A stretch of 64,000 nucleotides of DNA from Caproiciproducens galactitolivorans (GTDB lineage Bacteria; Bacillota; Clostridia; Oscillospirales; Acutalibacteraceae), in the NCBI RefSeq assembly GCF_004768785.1, contig NZ_SRMQ01000002.1, forward strand, positions 248,001 through 312,000, written 5' to 3'. Each line of letters begins with the position of its first letter. Position 1 is the first letter of the stretch. This document shows, piece after piece, positions 52,649-62,429 of the stretch. Under the pieces are notes generated by a model that ran no database searches, was not told the origin of the DNA, and worked only from the letters and a program-made list of their open reading frames with translations. The translations under genes and the position numbers were made by a program.

Positions 52649-53458
52649 ATGCCGGCAGCACATCATACGGTAATTTCATTCGGGCTTGTATCCATCCCTG
52701 TGTCGATGTACACAGCTACCCAGGATAACGATATCCATTTTAATCAACTGCACAAGGAGGATCAGAGCCGTGTGCGGTATAAAAAAACGTGTGCCCATTG
52801 CGGGAAGGAGCTGAAAAGCGAGGACATCATTAAAGGCTATGAATATGATAAGGATCGCTATGTGGTCGTTTCAGACGAGGAAATCGAAAAAATTAAGACG
52901 GAAAAGGAAAAATCGATTCAGATCCTGCACTTCGCGCAATTGAATCAGATATCCCCGGTTTATTACGATAAAACATATCAGGCGGTCCCGGAAAAGGGAG
53001 GGGAAAAGGCTTTCGAGCTTCTGCGGTCCGCGCTGATGCGGGAGCAGAAGATAGCTATCGGGAAGACCGTCCTGGGGACAAAAGATACGCTGATGGCGAT
53101 TATCCCGCGTGAAAACGGGGTGCTGATATCAACCATGTTTTATCAGGATGACATTAAGGAGTTGCAAAAATCTTATGATATTCCGAAGCCGACCGAGCAG
53201 GAGCTGAAAATGGCCCAGCTGTTGATTAACTCGATGGATACGCCGTTCGATCCGTCCCAGTATAAGGATGAGTATCAGGAAAGGCTCAGGGAGCTTATTG
53301 AAACAAAAATTGCTGGGAAGGAAGTTGTCGCCGCCAGTCCGGAAAAAACGGACGGGAAAGTGATAGACCTTATGGATGCGCTGAAGGCCAGCATAGAAAA
53401 GCAGAACGAGGGAAAAACGCCTCCGGCGAAAAAGAAGAATAAAAAGCAGGGAGCGTAG
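52649..53458 (+). CDS. ku: Ku DNA-end-binding protein
   Basis: Bacterial Ku homodimers encircle DNA ends and recruit LigD. The 269-residue protein starts MPAAHHTVISFGLVSIPVSM, the typical Ku opening. It continues with NQLHKEDQSRVRYKKTCAHC, VVSDEEIEKIK, and YYLEPE-type core variants (SPVYYDKTYQ). It ends in a basic Lys-rich tail (PAKKKNKKQGA) that usually binds DNA or LigD. Start 52649 follows GGAGGTGG by 6 bases. A terminator follows. ACTAAACC occurs upstream of both ku and ligD, but I attach no firm meaning to it. Confidence 0.95.
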   Translation: MPAAHHTVISFGLVSIPVSMYTATQDNDIHFNQLHKEDQSRVRYKKTCAHCGKELKSEDIIKGYEYDKDRYVVVSDEEIEKIKTEKEKSIQILHFAQLNQISPVYYDKTYQAVPEKGGEKAFELLRSALMREQKIAIGKTVLGTKDTLMAIIPRENGVLISTMFYQDDIKELQKSYDIPKPTEQELKMAQLLINSMDTPFDPSQYKDEYQERLRELIETKIAGKEVVAASPEKTDGKVIDLMDALKASIEKQNEGKTPPAKKKNKKQGA

Positions 53459-53518
53459 GATGAAATTGCCGTTTTATTGTGCTCATTAGATTCATACCTT
53501 TTCTTTGCTGAAGGACCA

Positions 53519-53558
53519 AAATAAGGGCAAAAGCTTTCGCTTCTGCCCTTTTATTATA
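53519..53558 (+). terminator. Terminator of ku
   Basis: AAGGGCA..AGC and GCTT..TGCCCTT form a stem around TTTC, followed by TTATT. It marks the last feature before the conjugative-element remnant. Confidence 0.85.
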
Positions 53559-53576
53559 GGATAGCGCTACGAATCA

Positions 53577-53687
53577 TTGGTGGCAAAATTTTTTATTTGG
53601 TGGCAAAACAGGAATAAAAATATTGAAATTGTGTTTATAAAGGCGCTAAAGCACTTACTGTTTTATTACCACCAGTTTTGCCACCAA
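53577..53687. repeat. Three copies of a 12-bp iteron at the element edge
   Basis: TTGGTGGCAAAA occurs at 53577-53588 and 53597-53608 in direct orientation and once inverted (TTTTGCCACCAA) at 53676-53687, all exact. The third copy lies just upstream of the Shine-Dalgarno of the ribbon-helix-helix gene. Likely roles are operator sites for that protein or part of a transfer/replication origin. Confidence 0.75.
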
Positions 53688-53704
53688 CATTTGGGAGGAA
53701 AATC

Positions 53705-54156
53705 ATGCCTGACTTTATAAATACAGAGATTGTAAAAGACAGTTCAATTGATTCAGATAAGAAGTTTAAATGCACAGTCTATCTAAAAAGAGGATGCTAC
53801 GCAAAGTGGATAGCCTTATTAATCTTGCTGGCTGCACTTCGAGAAATGATGCAATCGAAAAAGCTGTTGATTTTTATTTTGGATACATTACTTCTCAACT
53901 AAATCAAGATTATTTATGCGGCGCTTTTGGTTCAAAGATGGAAGGACTGGTTAATAACCTAGCTACGCGAATTTCAAAAGGTAACTTTCGCACAGCCGTT
54001 GAAATGAATATGCATACTCGTATGCTGGCTGCTACTTTTCATATCGACAAGTGCGGATACGAAAAACTGCGTGTAAAATCTATTCATGATGTAAAAACGA
54101 CAAACGGATCCATTGATATTCTGGAAGCGGTTAATGAATCAGAAAGTGAAATATAG
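53705..54156 (+). pseudogene. Ribbon-helix-helix-type protein of a conjugative element, frameshifted
   Basis: The frame starts at ATG 53705 behind GGGAGGA and reads MPDFINTEIVKDSS up to CTVYLK. It then goes out of frame, and the rest (MLRKVDSLINLAGCTSRNDA to NESESEI) continues in the frame that opens at 53770. The switch lies at a run of five A at 53785-53789; adding one A restores TVYLKKRMLRKVDSLIN. The N-terminal TVYLK plus the following helices fit an Arc-like DNA-binding fold, followed by a C-terminal domain common in Clostridia mobile elements. One base appears lost. A sequencing error is possible, but neighbouring genes carry larger lesions. Confidence 0.75.
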
Positions 54157-54177
54157 GGTCTTTAGATAATTAGCATA

Positions 54178-54206
54178 TTGACATTGGGAAAAAATGGAAT
54201 TATAAT
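54178..54206 (+). promoter_or_regulatory. Perfect sigma-A promoter
   Basis: TTGACA (54178-54183), 17 bases, TATAAT (54201-54206): consensus at all twelve positions. It reads toward the secreted-protein gene at 54329, with a leader of about 115 bases that contains a possible short peptide frame. Confidence 0.85.
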
Positions 54207-54248
54207 TAAGGTGAAATTAATTCTATATTATAATTAAAGGGTGAGTCC

Positions 54249-54332
54249 ATTGAACTAATTGCAAAATCAGGTTTGTTCCGTTTCGGTCGTCTACATATAA
54301 TTATTAAAAAACTAAAGGAGTGTGTAAAATGA
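54249..54332 (+). CDS. Possible 27-residue cationic leader peptide (ATT start)
   Basis: A frame from ATT 54249, behind AAAGGGTGAG, encodes a peptide containing SGLFRFGRLHIIIKKLKE and ends TGA at 54330-54332, overlapping the ATG at 54329. The peptide is cationic and amphipathic. The ATT start and lack of homology knowledge make this speculative; it may be chance coding that includes the next gene's ribosome-binding site. Confidence 0.2.
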   Translation: MELIAKSGLFRFGRLHIIIKKLKECVK

Positions 54333-55304
54333 AGAATTACTATTAAAAAGGCTATCAGTTTAGTTCTTGTGCTTGCAATGTCCACTACCATTTCTATGCC
54401 CGGGCTTGCCGCGACTACACATAATCCTGAAAGCATTATCATTAAACAGAGTGACGGTAATTATAAGGTAAATAACCTTGGGACTTCGGCAGGAGTCAAG
54501 GTAACAATGAGCAAGGATGGCATTTATCAAGATGAGAATGGAAATCTGTTCTCTAAAGTGAAAGATGATTTATTTATTCCTGTGAAAAAGGTAGCTATTC
54601 CGCTGGAAAATATCCAAGCCACTAATGGTGTGATTAAGGAACAAAACATTCAAAAGGAAACTGCTAATTATATTCTTGATGTTATAGCTAATGCTAAGAA
54701 AAATCATAATCATATAGACAGTATTCAAGTATATTTGCCACAAGCAACAAATTCCAGGAGGACTTATAAGGGATATGGAAATAAAACGTATTTTGAAGAA
54801 ACAGTTGCAACCAATTATCATAGCGAACCAGCAGATGTTAATCAATCCCCTTGGGGTACTTATAAGAATAGTGTCATTAAAGGAATCGTAGAATATCTTA
54901 TAGGTGAAGCAGTTGATAAAGTGACGTATAATTCATATTCTATAGCGAGTATTTTTGCTTCAGCTGTACCTAGTTCAGTACCAGGCACTACTGAAGTAAC
55001 TCATTATGCTCAACTGTTTGAATCAAAGACTACAAAACACACTTATGTTGTGGAGGATGGTCAATACCTTTTTGGGTCATTGACAGAAAAAGCTTCGGGA
55101 AAGTTCGAAAACTTTATTTCAATCCCGGGTGTGTCCGGTGGAAACAAACGAGGATCGGACTCTAAAATTTCAAATATTCAAACCCAAAACTATTCATCTG
55201 CCGATAAAAGAGCCTATTATGGCTATGTAAGCGGTGGTTGGGTTGAAAGAATTGAATCTTACCAGTATGGTCAAGCGACTTTTAACTCTGCATATTCCTC
55301 CTGA
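54329..55304 (+). pseudogene. Secreted protein of unknown function with disrupted signal-peptide start
   Basis: ATG 54329 has an ideal AAAGGAG 8 bases upstream, but its frame stops after five codons. One base out of frame, the sequence reads ITIKKAISLVLVLAMSTTIS, an excellent signal peptide. It continues for about 310 residues to the stop at 55304. Removing one A near 54333-54336 would restore MKITIKKAIS. The mature part is polar, rich in Ser, Tyr and Asn, with VYLPQATNSRR and YYGYVSGGWVERIESYQYG; I do not recognise the family. It is AT-rich compared with the flanks and behind a consensus promoter, suggesting foreign cargo. Initiation at GTG 54369 would lose half the signal peptide. Confidence 0.6.
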
Positions 55305-55431
55305 TATCACCAAGCGACAATTTTAATTAACTCAGTGGCTTCCTAAGTTATACATGAGCGCCGTTATAGTAATATGGCGCTCTCTTAGCTTTTCAATGCT
55401 GATGGCCAACTTAAGAGGGGATGATCACCAA

Positions 55432-55968
55432 TTGAGAATAAAACGAAAAAAAATAATTATATTATGTATTTCATTGATTTTGGCTATAGTCACAGCAGCA
55501 TGGGCGTGGTTTACAGAACCAGTAACAGTGGACAGAGCAATGCAGGACAGGAAAGTAACAAATGCCGTAATTTCATACAAAACTATTACAAAAGATGGAA
55601 TTGCTGCAACGACTATTCAAACACAGAATGTAACCGAAATAAAAAAAGTGATTAATTTAATGAATCAATATCCATACAGCAGAAGACTTTTCGCTACTTC
55701 GCCATCAAATTCTTCCCATTATTCAGACACACATATGATATGGATTTCATTGGGGTATAAAAACGGGAACGGCAAGCCCGGAATATATAACTATCTTATA
55801 TATGAGTATGGATACATGCAAACATCAGATTCTGGAGAACATCTTCACCCTAGTGGAATCGGACGATTTGGAACCGAAAAGACGAAAGCGTTTTATAGTA
55901 AAATCACCGATTTGTTTCATCAGCTTGAGGGTAATTCAACCTGGGAAAGAACAATTGATGCATCATAA
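55432..55968 (+). CDS. Membrane-anchored protein of unknown function
   Basis: A 178-residue protein from TTG 55432 (AGGGG about 12 bases upstream; an in-frame ATG at 55354 is an alternative). A basic start (RIKRKK) is followed by one helix (IIILCISLILAIVTAAWAWF) and a soluble extracytoplasmic domain with TVDRAMQDRKVTNAVISYKT and IYNYLIYEYGYMQTSDSGEH. Family not recognised. It lies in the same AT-rich patch as the secreted protein and may be co-expressed with it. Confidence 0.6.
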   Translation: MRIKRKKIIILCISLILAIVTAAWAWFTEPVTVDRAMQDRKVTNAVISYKTITKDGIAATTIQTQNVTEIKKVINLMNQYPYSRRLFATSPSNSSHYSDTHMIWISLGYKNGNGKPGIYNYLIYEYGYMQTSDSGEHLHPSGIGRFGTEKTKAFYSKITDLFHQLEGNSTWERTIDAS

Positions 55969-56128
55969 ATAGTAGAAGTTGTCTCTTGTACGAACTTTTT
56001 CAATTGGTTCACTTGAAGTTAAGACAGAATGAGCAAGAAACTTGTTGAAAATAAGCAAAAGAGTAAATATGATTCCGAGCACAAATGGATTCCATTTGTG
56101 CTCTATTTTATAGTTAGGAGGAATCAAA

Positions 56129-58743
56129 TTGCCTGGCGCAAGAATTGTACTAAATTCCCGGTATTTCCATATTGCCAAAGTGGGAGAAAAGGCAGACGGA
56201 AAACATGTCATGACAAAGGACGCAGCGATGGGCCTGGTCAATTATGTTGGCACGCGGGAAAGCGTGGTGCTGAAGCAAACCCAACCATCGGCAACGCGAC
56301 GGAACTAATCTCCCACGCTGCAGAGTTTGGACTGGGGTTTGCAGTTGACTTAGGTAAGGCAAAAAACTTAGTAGAGTATGTTGGAAAGTGTCCAGGAGTT
56401 GACCGTGTTGGAGAACATGGTCTTTTTTCTTCTGCTCCGGAAGTGGATATTAAAAAGGCTCAAGAAGAAATTGCGAACTGTAAGGGTAACATTTGGACGC
56501 ATGTCATTTCGCTACGTCGGGAGGATGCAGATGCACTTGGGTATGATACTCAGAAGCCGTGGCGCGATCTCATAATGCAAAAGATTGACATCATCGCAAA
56601 GGCTTCCAACATTCCGGTATCGGAACTGTACTGGTACGCCGGGATGCACAACACTACACACCATCCCCACATTCATCTGCTTGTATTTTCAGACAATCCC
56701 AAATCCGGGAAACTTACCCGGGAGGGAATCAATCAAATGAAATCCGAATTTTCCGAAGTGATCTTCGCGGATGAGCGCCATCACATCTATGAACATAAAG
56801 ATGAAATGCGCGAGGGAATTAAAAAACAAGTGGATGAAATTCTTTCCGAGATTACGCGAAATGCCGAAAGGCAGTTTAGTGACAAAGAAATGGACACGCT
56901 CTGTAATAAGCTGTTGCAGTTGGGGAATGTTCTGAAGAACCGCCCTGGGAAACTACAATACGGCTGGATCTAAGATTTTCAGCTCCGCCGCCAGATTAAT
57001 GACATCATGGCTGATTTAGGAAAGACACCGGCGATTCAAGAACTTTACCGTCTTTACTGCGAGGACCACAAAGAGCTGCAGGGAATGTATCGAAATAATC
57101 CAAAGGATATTGGTCCTCTTGAAAGACAATCCGAATTTCAGGTTATTCGAAACAAGATTATTCGTGAAGCTGTGAACTTGGCCCGAGCGCACGAATCGTC
57201 CCTTTCTTCCCCGCTTTCTTACGAATCTCTCTGTGCCCCCCTGCCATCTGAAAAACTGGATTGTTTGCCGGCGGATTATGAACAGTCAGCAAACTGGGAT
57301 GTCCAGGACGACTTTGAACCGGTAGAACAATGCAGCTCTGCCGAGCAACGATTCCGCGATTGTTGGAACAAAGTAGTGAATGGTGCAGCAAAATCCGGAT
57401 ATGAACTGGCGAAAGCCCGGTATGAGCTGGCCCGGATGTATTTTTATGGAAAAGGCGTAGAACAGGACTATGGACAGGCCATGATGTGGTACGGCCTTGC
57501 TGCCGAAAGCGGTCATTCCTTTGCTAAATATGAGCTTGGGAAAATGTATCTTTACGGAATCGGTATTGAAAAAGACCCAGAACTGGGAAAGGAATACTGC
57601 CTGGAAGCATACTGGGATTTTCGGCGCTCCGTGGAAAAGGCATACGGGCTGGATATTGGACAATACGTGGAAGATGGAACAGTGTTTGAGGAAGGTTACT
57701 CCGGTTGTAAGGACGTAGCCTACCTTCTGTATTGTTTGGGTCGGATGGAACACTCCGGGGAGGGTATCGACCAGAATTACGAGAAGGCATTCCGGTGGTA
57801 CCGGTTGGCAGCACAGGGTAGTCATATCCATTCCAATTACTGTATGGCACAAATGTATTACGGTGGTGAGGGCGTTCCACAGGATTACTCTGAAGCGCTG
57901 CACTGCTACAAAGCAGCCGCAGAAGGTAAAGACCGGTACGCCTATTATGCGCTCGGAAGAATGTTTGACACCGGCACCGGCGTGGAACAGAACCGCTCTG
58001 CAGCTGCAAGCTGGTTTACATTGGCGTCAAAAGAAAATGTTTCCTATGCCGATTACCGTTTGGCGCAGATGTGTGCAGCCGGACAGGGCATGGAACGAGA
58101 TACGGAGTTATCCGGTATTCTCTACCGCAAAGCACTGGAAGAATTTTTAGAGCAGGAGAAGCGGCAGCCGAATGCCGCTGATGAATTACGAATTGCTGGG
58201 ATGTATCTGCATGGGTTAGGTGTAGATGTTAATCCCAAGGAAGCGGCGAAATGGCTGGAGCTGTGCGCGGAAAAGGAAGACCCGCACGCACAGTATCAGC
58301 TTGCGCGGATGTTGCAAACCGGCGATGGCGTCATGAAGAATGAAAACCGAGCCGGTGAATTTTACACGAAGGCTTTTCAAGCCTTTGTAAAACTTAATCA
58401 CGAAGAACCGGATGACGCGTTACAGTATAAAATCGGAATCATGCTGGAATTCGGGCTGGGTGTAAAACGCGACGTTACCGCAGCCAAAGAGTGGTATCGA
58501 ATGGCTGCGGATTCAGGAAATGAATCCGCAGCGGAGCGGTTGAATCAGATCCATGCCATGGAAACCGGCATGGCGGTCAACTCTGTGCTGAGTCTGTTTC
58601 GGGCACTCAGCCAAAGCATGGGTGACAGCATTAAAGACAGCACAACACACAAGTATCGGCAGGACCGCAAGCTGCTGCAAAAACAGCGTGAGCGGAAGAT
58701 AGAACATGGACACAAATACGATGACCAGGAGCAGGCTATGTAG
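56129..58743 (+). pseudogene. MobL-type relaxase with Sel1-like repeats, broken in two places
   Basis: MobL relaxases nick the transfer origin and pilot DNA in conjugation. The frame begins at TTG 56129 behind AGGAGG with PGARIVLNSRYFHIAKVGEK and MGLVNYVGTRESVVL, then meets TAA at 56306-56308. The body resumes in another frame near 56283 (NATELISHAAEFGLGFAVDL) and includes the metal-binding HHPHIHLLVFS. About 35-40 residues normally lying between these blocks are missing, so the lesion is a deletion plus a frame change. A second stop (TAA 56971-56973) sits in frame where YGWI should run on into RRQINDIMADLGK. The same frame then encodes many Sel1-like repeats (ELARMYFYGKGVEQDYGQAM and others) to 58743. 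The gene is non-functional as a relaxase. Confidence 0.88.
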
Positions 58744-58755
58744 AGGAGGATTGAA

Positions 58756-59682
58756 ATGTCAAAGTATGTGGAGTTTACCCAGGAGGAAATTGACCGCGCT
58801 GCCCACACGGATATCAAGTCATTTCTGGAAGCAAAGGGCGAAAAGGTTCTGCGGAGCGGAAGTGAGTGGATGTGGGCCGCAAATCCAAGTGTGAAGATTC
58901 GCGGCCATGTTTTTTGTGAACACGCCACCGGTGAAGGCGGAACCGCCATTGATTTTCTCTGTGCCTTCTACAACTGCCGGTTTCCGGACGCGGTCCTAAC
59001 CCTGCTGGGGGAAGATTATAACGGAGTAAGGTTACGCCGAAACACGGCTCCGCCACCGGAGCGGAAACCGTTCAAACTGCCGCAGGAAAGCCGGAATATG
59101 AAACGGCTCTATGCGTATCTGATGCAGGAACGAAAAATCGACCCAGATATCATTTCCTTCTTTGTCCACCAGCGAAGCCTGTATGAAAGCAGTAATACTC
59201 ACAATGCCGTATTCGTCGGGTATGACAGGATGGGAAAGGCCCGGTCGGCACACGAAAAGGGGACACTTTCTGACCGACCGTATCGGCGTGACGTACCAGG
59301 TTCATCGAATGACTATTTTTTCAACTATTCCGGCGGTTCGGAATGGCTGTTCGTTTTTGAAGCGCCGATTGATCTGATGTCTTTTATCTGTCTGCATAAG
59401 GATAAGAACTGGAAAAAACACAACTACCTAGCTTTAGGCGGGCTGAGCGACCGTGCTCTGGCCCGCTTTTTGTCTGAATATTCTAATATCCGAAAGATTG
59501 TATTCTGTTTGGACAACGACGCAAACGCGAAAAACAAGGACGGTTCTCCTGCCCCAAATCACGGACAGGTGGCTGCAAGGCAATTTTGTCATGATTATGG
59601 ACAAAAAAGATATGACACCTGCGTAATGGTTCCAGATCTGAAAGATTGGAATGAAGTCCAGAAAAGCAGGAGTCAACAGTGA
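58756..59682 (+). CDS. DUF3991/TOPRIM primase-like protein of the conjugative element
   Basis: A 308-residue protein. The N-terminal region has RGHVFCEHATGEGGTAIDFL, resembling the zinc-finger/CHC2-like part of element-borne primases. This is followed by a DUF3991-like segment (YLMQERKIDPDIISFFVHQR) and a TOPRIM-like core (LFVFEAPIDLMSF, IVFCLDNDANAKN with the acidic DxD). GAGGAGG precedes the ATG. It sits between mobL and virD4, the standard order in this element type. The frame itself is intact, in contrast to both neighbours. Confidence 0.82.
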   Translation: MSKYVEFTQEEIDRAAHTDIKSFLEAKGEKVLRSGSEWMWAANPSVKIRGHVFCEHATGEGGTAIDFLCAFYNCRFPDAVLTLLGEDYNGVRLRRNTAPPPERKPFKLPQESRNMKRLYAYLMQERKIDPDIISFFVHQRSLYESSNTHNAVFVGYDRMGKARSAHEKGTLSDRPYRRDVPGSSNDYFFNYSGGSEWLFVFEAPIDLMSFICLHKDKNWKKHNYLALGGLSDRALARFLSEYSNIRKIVFCLDNDANAKNKDGSPAPNHGQVAARQFCHDYGQKRYDTCVMVPDLKDWNEVQKSRSQQ

Positions 59683-59711
59683 GATATGAATCAAATCGAG
59701 GAGGAATCGAT

Positions 59712-61366
59712 ATGCCAAGAAACATCGCTTTCATTATTTCCATGGTGGCGGTAATTTTTATCGTTATTATTATGATTTTGCAAGCGAAACAAGGTTCACT
59801 AAATATCAAATCTAAGACCGTTGGCGACGGCCAGTATGGTGACGCGCGTCTAGCGACACAGAAAGAATTGGAACCAGAAAACATACCAGTGCAAGAATAG
59901 ATACATCGGACAGCAACACCATTCTTATCAGTCCGCCGGGCGCAGGAAAAACAACCTGCATCCTTTATCCAAATTTGGAGTTGGCTTGTGCTTCCGGGAT
60001 GAGTTTTTTGGTAACGGATACGAAAGGGGACGCTTTTCGCGATTACGCCGGAATCGCTCAGAAATATTATCACTATCGCCCCTATGTCATTGATCTGCGA
60101 AATCCAACCCGCAGCAACGGCTTTAATCTGCTGCATTTAGTCAACAAGTACATGGACAAATACAAAGCATCTGGCTCTTTAAAAGACAAGGCGCGCGCGG
60201 AGCGCTATGCGAAGATTACCGCGCACACCATTGTACATATGGACGGGTTCGACGGCGGCGGACAGAATGCCTTTTTCTACGAAGCCGCCGAAGGGCTGAT
60301 TGCGTCCACCATACTGCTCGTTTCCGAATTTTGTGCAAAAGGCGAGCGCCATATTGTCAGCGTATTCAAAATCATTCAGGAGTTGCTGCAGACGAAGGCA
60401 GTAAAGTCAAAGGCAGATAAAAGTGTTAAGCCCAAGAATGAGTATCAAAAACTCATGGAGCTGCTCTGAACACCGCGGAATCCAGTATGCATAGTGTCAT
60501 GAGTACGGCAATGAGTCGGTTGCTTTCCTTCATTGACAGCGAATTAGAGCAAATCCTTTGCTTTGATTCCTATGTGGATGCAGAGCAGTTCTGCAACGAT
60601 AAAGTGGCTGTTTTCATTGTATTTCCGGAAGAAGACCCCACGAAGTTTTTTCTCGTCAATTTGTTTGTTTCTGAACTTTACAACGAATGTCTGACCATCG
60701 CGAACCAGAATGGAAAAAATAAATTGGACCGGCGTATCCTTTTTTATCTGGACGAAATTGGGACCATGCCGAAATTTGATAATCTGGATCAGATGTTTAT
60801 GGCCGGGCGGTCCAGAAACATCCTTTTCTTTCCTATGCTGCAATCGGTCGCGCAGTTTGATAAAAAATACGGCCGCGATGGAACAAACATCATTTTGGAA
60901 GCCTGCCAGAATGCCTTAGTTGGCGGACAGGCTCCACTATCAAAAAGTGCAAGCGATTTTTCCGATATGCTGGGAAAGATGACGGTTCAGGCGGGAGGCG
61001 TTTCCTACAACGGAAACGGGCTGCTTCAGACAAGTTCATCCCAAAATTATCATATGGTATCAAAACCATTGATTAGCGCAAACAAACTTAAAACACTGCC
61101 TAAAAATCAATGGATATTTGAAAACACATAACCACCCGTTTATAACGACTCTAAAGCGCTATAACGAATGGGGAATTGAACTAAACTGTCCCTATGAAAT
61201 GCCGGAATTCGCGGCACGCCCTGTGCGCTACGCCAGCAAAGATGAACTATGGGCCGCAGTACTTGCCCAATATCCGCAGAAACGAGAACCGGAACCGGAA
61301 GAAATTCCACTTCCAGAGGAACCTCCCGTTGTGCGGAAGACGCACATTTCGGATGAATTGATATAA
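59712..61366 (+). pseudogene. VirD4/TraG-like coupling protein, multiply interrupted
   Basis: Type IV coupling proteins are membrane ATPases that feed the relaxase-DNA complex to the mating pore. ATG 59712 (behind GGAGG) starts an N-terminal helix (IAFIISMVAVIFIVIIMIL) and TVGDGQYGDARLAT, then TAG at about 59898. The next block, in another frame, has the Walker A PPGAGKTTCILYPNLE and ends TGA at about 60467. A third block has SVMSTAMSRLLSFIDSELEQ and the Walker B-like RRILFYLDEIGTMPKFD, ending TAA at 61129-61131. A fourth completes the C-terminus (YNEWGIELNCPYEMPE) to 61366. Expected residues are missing at the first two breaks (about 40 and about 12), so these are real deletions, not read errors. 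Confidence 0.88.
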
Positions 61367-61377
61367 CCTGAATTGAT

Positions 61378-61416
61378 AAAAGAGGGAACCGACTGAACCG
61401 GTTCCCTCTAATTTTA
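61378..61416 (+). terminator. Terminator after the coupling-protein pseudogene
   Basis: AGAGGGAACCG and CGGTTCCCTCT form a perfect 11-bp stem with a 7-base loop, followed by AATTTTAT. Confidence 0.8.
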
Positions 61417-61433
61417 TATAAGGAGAATATGCC

Positions 61434-62357
61434 GTGGAAAACTTTTACCTGTGCAACAGTGCCGCCCTGCAGGCCAACCTCTCAAAATCAGCGTTTAAGG
61501 TTTACTCTTTTCTTGCCATGAGTGCACACAATCGCACCCGTTCCAGCTTCTACAAACGGAGCAGCATCGCGATGCATTGCCATATGAGCGTATCAACGGT
61601 GAACCGTGCGGTTCGGGAACTGTGTGGGAAAGGATTGTTGGAAGTGAAACGCAGATTTTTAGAAAAAGGTCAGCAGACTTCCAATGACTATATTCTGATC
61701 GACAATCCCCAGCTCACAACAAACGATATTGTGGCTTCTCAGGCCAATCAAACGCAGCCTAAATTTAACTGCGATAATTACACAAAAAAGGCTCAGAACG
61801 GCGTTCAGACAAAACTTTGCCTATTCAAATGTAGCCCTGCCGGATTTCAGGTAAAGCTATCGCCATCTGAAATGAAAGTGTATTCCTGTCTGTTTTTTCA
61901 TGCCGGCCGGTCCGGTCAATGCAAACCATCGAAGAAACGGATCGCCTCCGACTGCAGTATGAGTGTGGACACGGTTACCAGGGCTATTCGGAAACTGAAA
62001 AGCGCAGGCTTAATATCCATTGTCCCGCAGACGCGGATGGAACGTTATGGAAACAATGGAACCAGTGTAAATCTGTACATACTGAATGCTTCAACGGATC
62101 GGAAAAAACATTCCAGAAAGCATTTCCCAAGCCTTTGGAAAGTGCTGTTTTATCTTTTTTTCATCCGTTTGACACCCTCCCCCATGTCACCGGTGACACC
62201 CCATAGAACTATATCCAGAACAAAGGTTACGTTAAAGCAGAGAAAAGAGTATTTTATCTCTCTATTAGCTAAGTGCTATACAGCGAATATTTATCCGAAA
62301 TCGTCATGGAAAAACCAGTTAACCGGAAGGCAACGAAAATTCAGTGACTCCGGATAA
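61434..62357 (+). CDS. Double helix-turn-helix protein of the conjugative element
   Basis: A 307-residue protein from GTG 61434 (AAGGAG 8 bases upstream). It contains two similar winged-helix/HTH halves, each opened by a FYLCNSAALQANLSKSAFKV- or CSPAGFQVKLSPSEMKVYSC-type helix. Recognition segments are HMSVSTVNRAVRELCGKGLL and SMSVDTVTRAIRKLKSAGLI. This is the architecture of element-borne replication-initiator-like regulators. The last 80 residues are basic and hydrophobic in patches and may be a natural tail or the product of a late frameshift; I cannot tell. It is likely a regulator or replication protein of the element. Confidence 0.7.
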   Translation: MENFYLCNSAALQANLSKSAFKVYSFLAMSAHNRTRSSFYKRSSIAMHCHMSVSTVNRAVRELCGKGLLEVKRRFLEKGQQTSNDYILIDNPQLTTNDIVASQANQTQPKFNCDNYTKKAQNGVQTKLCLFKCSPAGFQVKLSPSEMKVYSCLFFHAGRSGQCKPSKKRIASDCSMSVDTVTRAIRKLKSAGLISIVPQTRMERYGNNGTSVNLYILNASTDRKKHSRKHFPSLWKVLFYLFFIRLTPSPMSPVTPHRTISRTKVTLKQRKEYFISLLAKCYTANIYPKSSWKNQLTGRQRKFSDSG

Positions 62358-62429
62358 TATCACAGCTGGGCAATTCTTTTTTCCCTGCTTTAGAACATCT
62401 TTGCGAAAAATGAGATTGGAGAGGACAAC

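Noticed and set aside
53785-53789. Programmed -1 frameshifting in the RHH gene
   Set aside because: The site reads CTA AAA AGA and lacks the full A-AAA-AAG slippery heptamer; neighbouring genes are plainly broken, so decay is simpler.
54369-55304. Secreted protein starting normally at GTG 54369
   Set aside because: This start lies in the middle of the signal peptide and has no Shine-Dalgarno; the ideal one precedes ATG 54329 in another frame, so a frame break is the better reading.
57007-58743. Independent Sel1-repeat protein gene starting at ATG 57007
   Set aside because: The frame is continuous with the relaxase through the in-frame TAA at 56971, and related relaxases carry these repeats as their C-terminus; no ribosome-binding site precedes 57007.
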